This document shows positions 13,345 through 15,539 of a stretch of 15,539 nucleotides of DNA, piece by piece. Source of the stretch: an uncultured Lachnospiraceae bacterium. Lineage in GTDB: Bacteria > Bacillota > Clostridia > Lachnospirales > Lachnospiraceae. Under the pieces are notes generated by a model. The model saw only the letters and a program-made list of their open reading frames with translations. It did no database searches and had not been told where the DNA came from. The stretch spans positions 1 to 15,539 of the forward strand of contig URRQ01000045.1 of assembly GCA_900550235.1 (NCBI GenBank), read 5' to 3'. Made by a program: the position numbers and the translations under genes. The stretch's first letter is position 1, and each line of letters begins with the position of its first letter.

Positions 13345-14210
13345 TAGTATTCCACCTCCTTATTCAGACTCTTCAAATAGAAGATACCTAAAATTGCTGC
13401 GAGTAACATTACTAAATATGTGACGGCGCTTCCTTTTCCAAAATCCAAAAAGCTAAAGGTAGTCAAATAGCTTTCCACGAGGATATTTTTTCCTAAATCG
13501 CTATAACCGGATAGGGCGATAATTTCGTCGAATACGTTGATCGCGGTTACGGACGTAGATGTAATACCGATTCCGATGAATGGAAGCATTAACGGAAGTG
13601 TGATTCGTCTGAAAATACTTCGTGCATTTCCGCCGTCTATTTTTGCAGCTTCGTATAACACATGAGGAATGGATTGTCTTCCGGCAAGACATACAAGCGC
13701 AACAAATGGAATGCTTCTCCAGATGACTACGATAGATACGACAAGCAGAAGCGTCCATCTGGAATTCAGCCATTCGATTGGCTTGTCAACCAGACCGATT
13801 CCGATCAACAGTTTATTCATAAATCCATAACCTGGATTGAAGATGAATCTCCACAAAATTCCGTTTACATACGGAGGTAACGCCCAAGGGAGGATTGCGA
13901 TTGCAAGAAGAACTCCCGAGAACTTTACTTCGATATTTAGGAACAAGGAGAGCAGAACTCCTAGTATCGTTGTACCAAGCAATACAATGAGAAGAATGAA
14001 TAAGGTGTTCTGCAAACTATACCAAAAAGAATCGGATTTTAGGATATTGATATAGTTTTCCAATCCGATAAAATGTATGTCGTTTGGTGCGGTAAGTTTC
14101 CAGCGTTTTAAGCTATAGGAAAAAGTTGCCGCGATTGGATATAATACTAATACACCCATGATAAGTATCATGGGTGTAAGTAAAAGATATGGTAAAATCT
14201 TTTTTTTCAT
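13344..14210 (-). CDS. ABC sugar transporter permease (MalF/CUT1 type)
   Basis: First membrane permease of the carbohydrate ABC importer, 288 residues, about six membrane spans with an N-terminal segment starting MKKKILPYLLLTPMIL. The ATPase-docking EAA loop reads YEAAKIDGGNARSIFRRITLP. It lacks the large periplasmic P2 loop of Gram-negative MalF, as is usual for Gram-positive MsmF-like subunits. The ATG is joined to the stop codon of the binding-protein gene by a TAATG overlap, implying coupled translation, and it overlaps the next permease gene the same way. It would form the channel heterodimer with the MalG-type protein. Confidence 0.95.
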   Translation of the reverse strand: MKKKILPYLLLTPMILIMGVLVLYPIAATFSYSLKRWKLTAPNDIHFIGLENYINILKSDSFWYSLQNTLFILLIVLLGTTILGVLLSLFLNIEVKFSGVLLAIAILPWALPPYVNGILWRFIFNPGYGFMNKLLIGIGLVDKPIEWLNSRWTLLLVVSIVVIWRSIPFVALVCLAGRQSIPHVLYEAAKIDGGNARSIFRRITLPLMLPFIGIGITSTSVTAINVFDEIIALSGYSDLGKNILVESYLTTFSFLDFGKGSAVTYLVMLLAAILGIFYLKSLNKEVEY

Positions 14211-15487
14211 TATTTCTGTCCTGCTAATTCTGTGATCTTAGCGTCCATTTCAGCAAATGCTTCATCAGCTGTTAATTCACCAAGAGCCATTTTATTGATT
14301 GCATTGTACATTGCGTTGCTCATTTCAGCGTAGTAAGATGGAACGCCGCCTGGGAATGGAGAAACGATTAATTTAGCTTCTTCTAACATTGCTCCTGCAT
14401 TCTGAATTTTACCATCGTTGATGAGTTCTTCTAATACAGAGTTCAAAGTAGGGATAGCGCTGTTTGTTTCGTTTAATTTTTTCTGCATATCAGCAGATGT
14501 GTACCATTCTACGAATTTCTTAGCAGCTTCTTTGTTCTTAGAGAATTTTGTAACGCCAAGAGCTTCTGGAAGAGCCATTGTTACATCAGATTTACCATCT
14601 TTACCTGGTGTAAGGATTGGTGCGATCTGTCCAACAACGCTGCATTCTTCTGGGTTTGTTGCTCTGGATACGAAAGAAGTAGGTCCTGTTAAAAAGCTTG
14701 CGCTTCCGCCTGTGAGACGTTTGTAAGCATCCATACCGGAAGAAGTTTTGTCTGCAGGATCAACTAACTCTTCTTTGATCAGAGTTTCCATATATTTTAA
14801 AGCTTCTGTTACAGACTCTTTGTTCAATGTTCCGTCTTCATTGTAGATTACGCCGTTCATTGTGTATGCAAGCCACATCAAACATGTAGTAGTTTTTTCT
14901 TCTGCATTTAATGCGATTGCAAATGGATGCTCTACTGTTCCTGTTGATTTTAATTTTCTACAAGCTTCTAACACATCGTTCCATGTCTGTGGTTCTTCTG
15001 TAATACCGGCTTTTTTGAACTGTTCTGTGTTGTAGTAAGATAAACGGTAGTCGTTTGCGTATGGGATAGCAAGAACTTTTCCGTCCTTTGTGAATGTTTC
15101 TAAAGTAGGCATATCTGCTTTTACTTTGTCAGACACTTCCAATGGCTCTAACCAATCAGCAGCGTAAAATTCACCAACCCATGACCAGTCAACTTCTACA
15201 ACGTCAGCTACAGCCTGTCCGCCGGCAGCTGCAGTTACCATTTTTTCACGGATATCATCCCAGCCAACTTCGTTCACTACAACCTCGATGCCTGTTTCTT
15301 TTGTGAATTCATCGAGCTGTTCGTCAGCAGGAATTGCCCAATCAGGAGCCATAAATGTAATGGACTGAGCTTCTTTTTTGTCTTCTTTTTTGGCTTCATC
15401 GTTGTCAGCTGGTTTAGATCCACAGCCTGCTAAAGCTGTAACAGCCATAGTAGCAACGAGAAGTAAACTAACAAGTTTCTTTTTCAT
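14210..15487 (-). CDS. Extracellular sugar-binding lipoprotein of an ABC transporter (family 1)
   Basis: Substrate-binding protein of a CUT1 sugar importer, 425 residues, anchored outside the membrane as a lipoprotein. The N-terminus MKKKLVSLLLVATMAVTALA is a type II signal peptide, and the lipobox ALAGC gives Cys22 as the lipidated residue. A charged Asp/Glu/Lys-rich linker (about 25-42) leads to the binding fold, with features common in family 1 such as TGIEVVV, LAIPYANDYRLSYYN and TWNDVLEAC. I chose the ATG at 15487 because GGAG (15494-15497 on this strand) lies six bases before it; the longer open frame begins upstream of a GC-rich hairpin and has no better site. The ligand is unknown. 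No ATPase gene accompanies it; Firmicutes often share an MsmX-type ATPase. Confidence 0.95.
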   Translation of the reverse strand: MKKKLVSLLLVATMAVTALAGCGSKPADNDEAKKEDKKEAQSITFMAPDWAIPADEQLDEFTKETGIEVVVNEVGWDDIREKMVTAAAGGQAVADVVEVDWSWVGEFYAADWLEPLEVSDKVKADMPTLETFTKDGKVLAIPYANDYRLSYYNTEQFKKAGITEEPQTWNDVLEACRKLKSTGTVEHPFAIALNAEEKTTTCLMWLAYTMNGVIYNEDGTLNKESVTEALKYMETLIKEELVDPADKTSSGMDAYKRLTGGSASFLTGPTSFVSRATNPEECSVVGQIAPILTPGKDGKSDVTMALPEALGVTKFSKNKEAAKKFVEWYTSADMQKKLNETNSAIPTLNSVLEELINDGKIQNAGAMLEEAKLIVSPFPGGVPSYYAEMSNAMYNAINKMALGELTADEAFAEMDAKITELAGQK

Positions 15488-15502
15488 AATAATCTCCATT
15501 CC

Positions 15503-15519
15503 GCCGCCAAGTCGGCGGC
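15503..15519 (-). promoter_or_regulatory. GC-rich hairpin just upstream of the binding-protein ribosome site
   Basis: A six-pair all-GC stem, GCCGCC with GGCGGC around a five-base loop, lies six bases before the ribosome site of the binding-protein gene. It stands out in otherwise AT-rich leader sequence. It could stabilise the 5' end of the mRNA, tune translation, or be the remnant of an upstream processing site. Only about 50 bases of the leader are inside the window, so the promoter is not seen. Confidence 0.45.
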
Positions 15520-15539
15520 ACAAATAGTAATGAAAGTCT

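Overview
The window is AT-rich DNA with strong AGGAGG-type ribosome binding sites, a PRD-type PTS regulator, split fructose-family PTS proteins, an HPr with a Ser46-equivalent residue, and a sugar ABC transporter built on a lipoprotein. This points to a low-GC Firmicute, most likely a gut-type Clostridia (Lachnospiraceae-like). That placement is inferred from style and gene content, not from a marker gene.

Left edge (93-956): an aldo/keto reductase, followed by a 328-base AT-rich intergenic stretch (957-1284) with a long hairpin and T-run that should end its transcript.

Central block (1285-12351, all on +): a MtlR/LicR/ManR-type regulator, a class II aldolase, separate fructose-family EIIA, EIIB and EIIC genes, a structured 292-base gap, an operon-specific HPr and Enzyme I, a two-cupin protein, an intrinsic terminator, an RpiB-type isomerase, a fused DhaK-DhaL kinase and a triosephosphate-isomerase-like protein. 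Each PTS protein keeps its phosphorylation residue, so a whole PEP-to-sugar phosphorelay is encoded in one place. The last three enzymes form the set (DhaK-type kinase, TIM-like isomerase, RpiB-like isomerase) that in known tetritol/tetrulose pathways turns L-erythrulose phosphate into D-erythrulose 4-phosphate and then D-erythrose 4-phosphate. Here both isomerases have changes in substrate-contact motifs that argue against ordinary TIM and Rpi roles. The combination with a dedicated PTS, a divergent class II aldolase and a bicupin looks like an uncharacterised sugar pathway.

The regulator appears to have lost most canonical PRD histidines and the EIIB-like cysteine, keeping one PRD2 His and the EIIA-like His. 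The gap before the HPr gene holds four copies of a CAC-N-ACATA-like element in both orientations, which could be operators or an RNA folding switch.

Right block (12508-15487, on -): a CUT1-type ABC sugar importer (lipoprotein binding protein and two permeases, coupled by TAATG overlaps), visibly richer in GC than the PTS block and without an ATPase gene. It converges on the PTS block, and a symmetric hairpin at 12378-12442 can terminate both.
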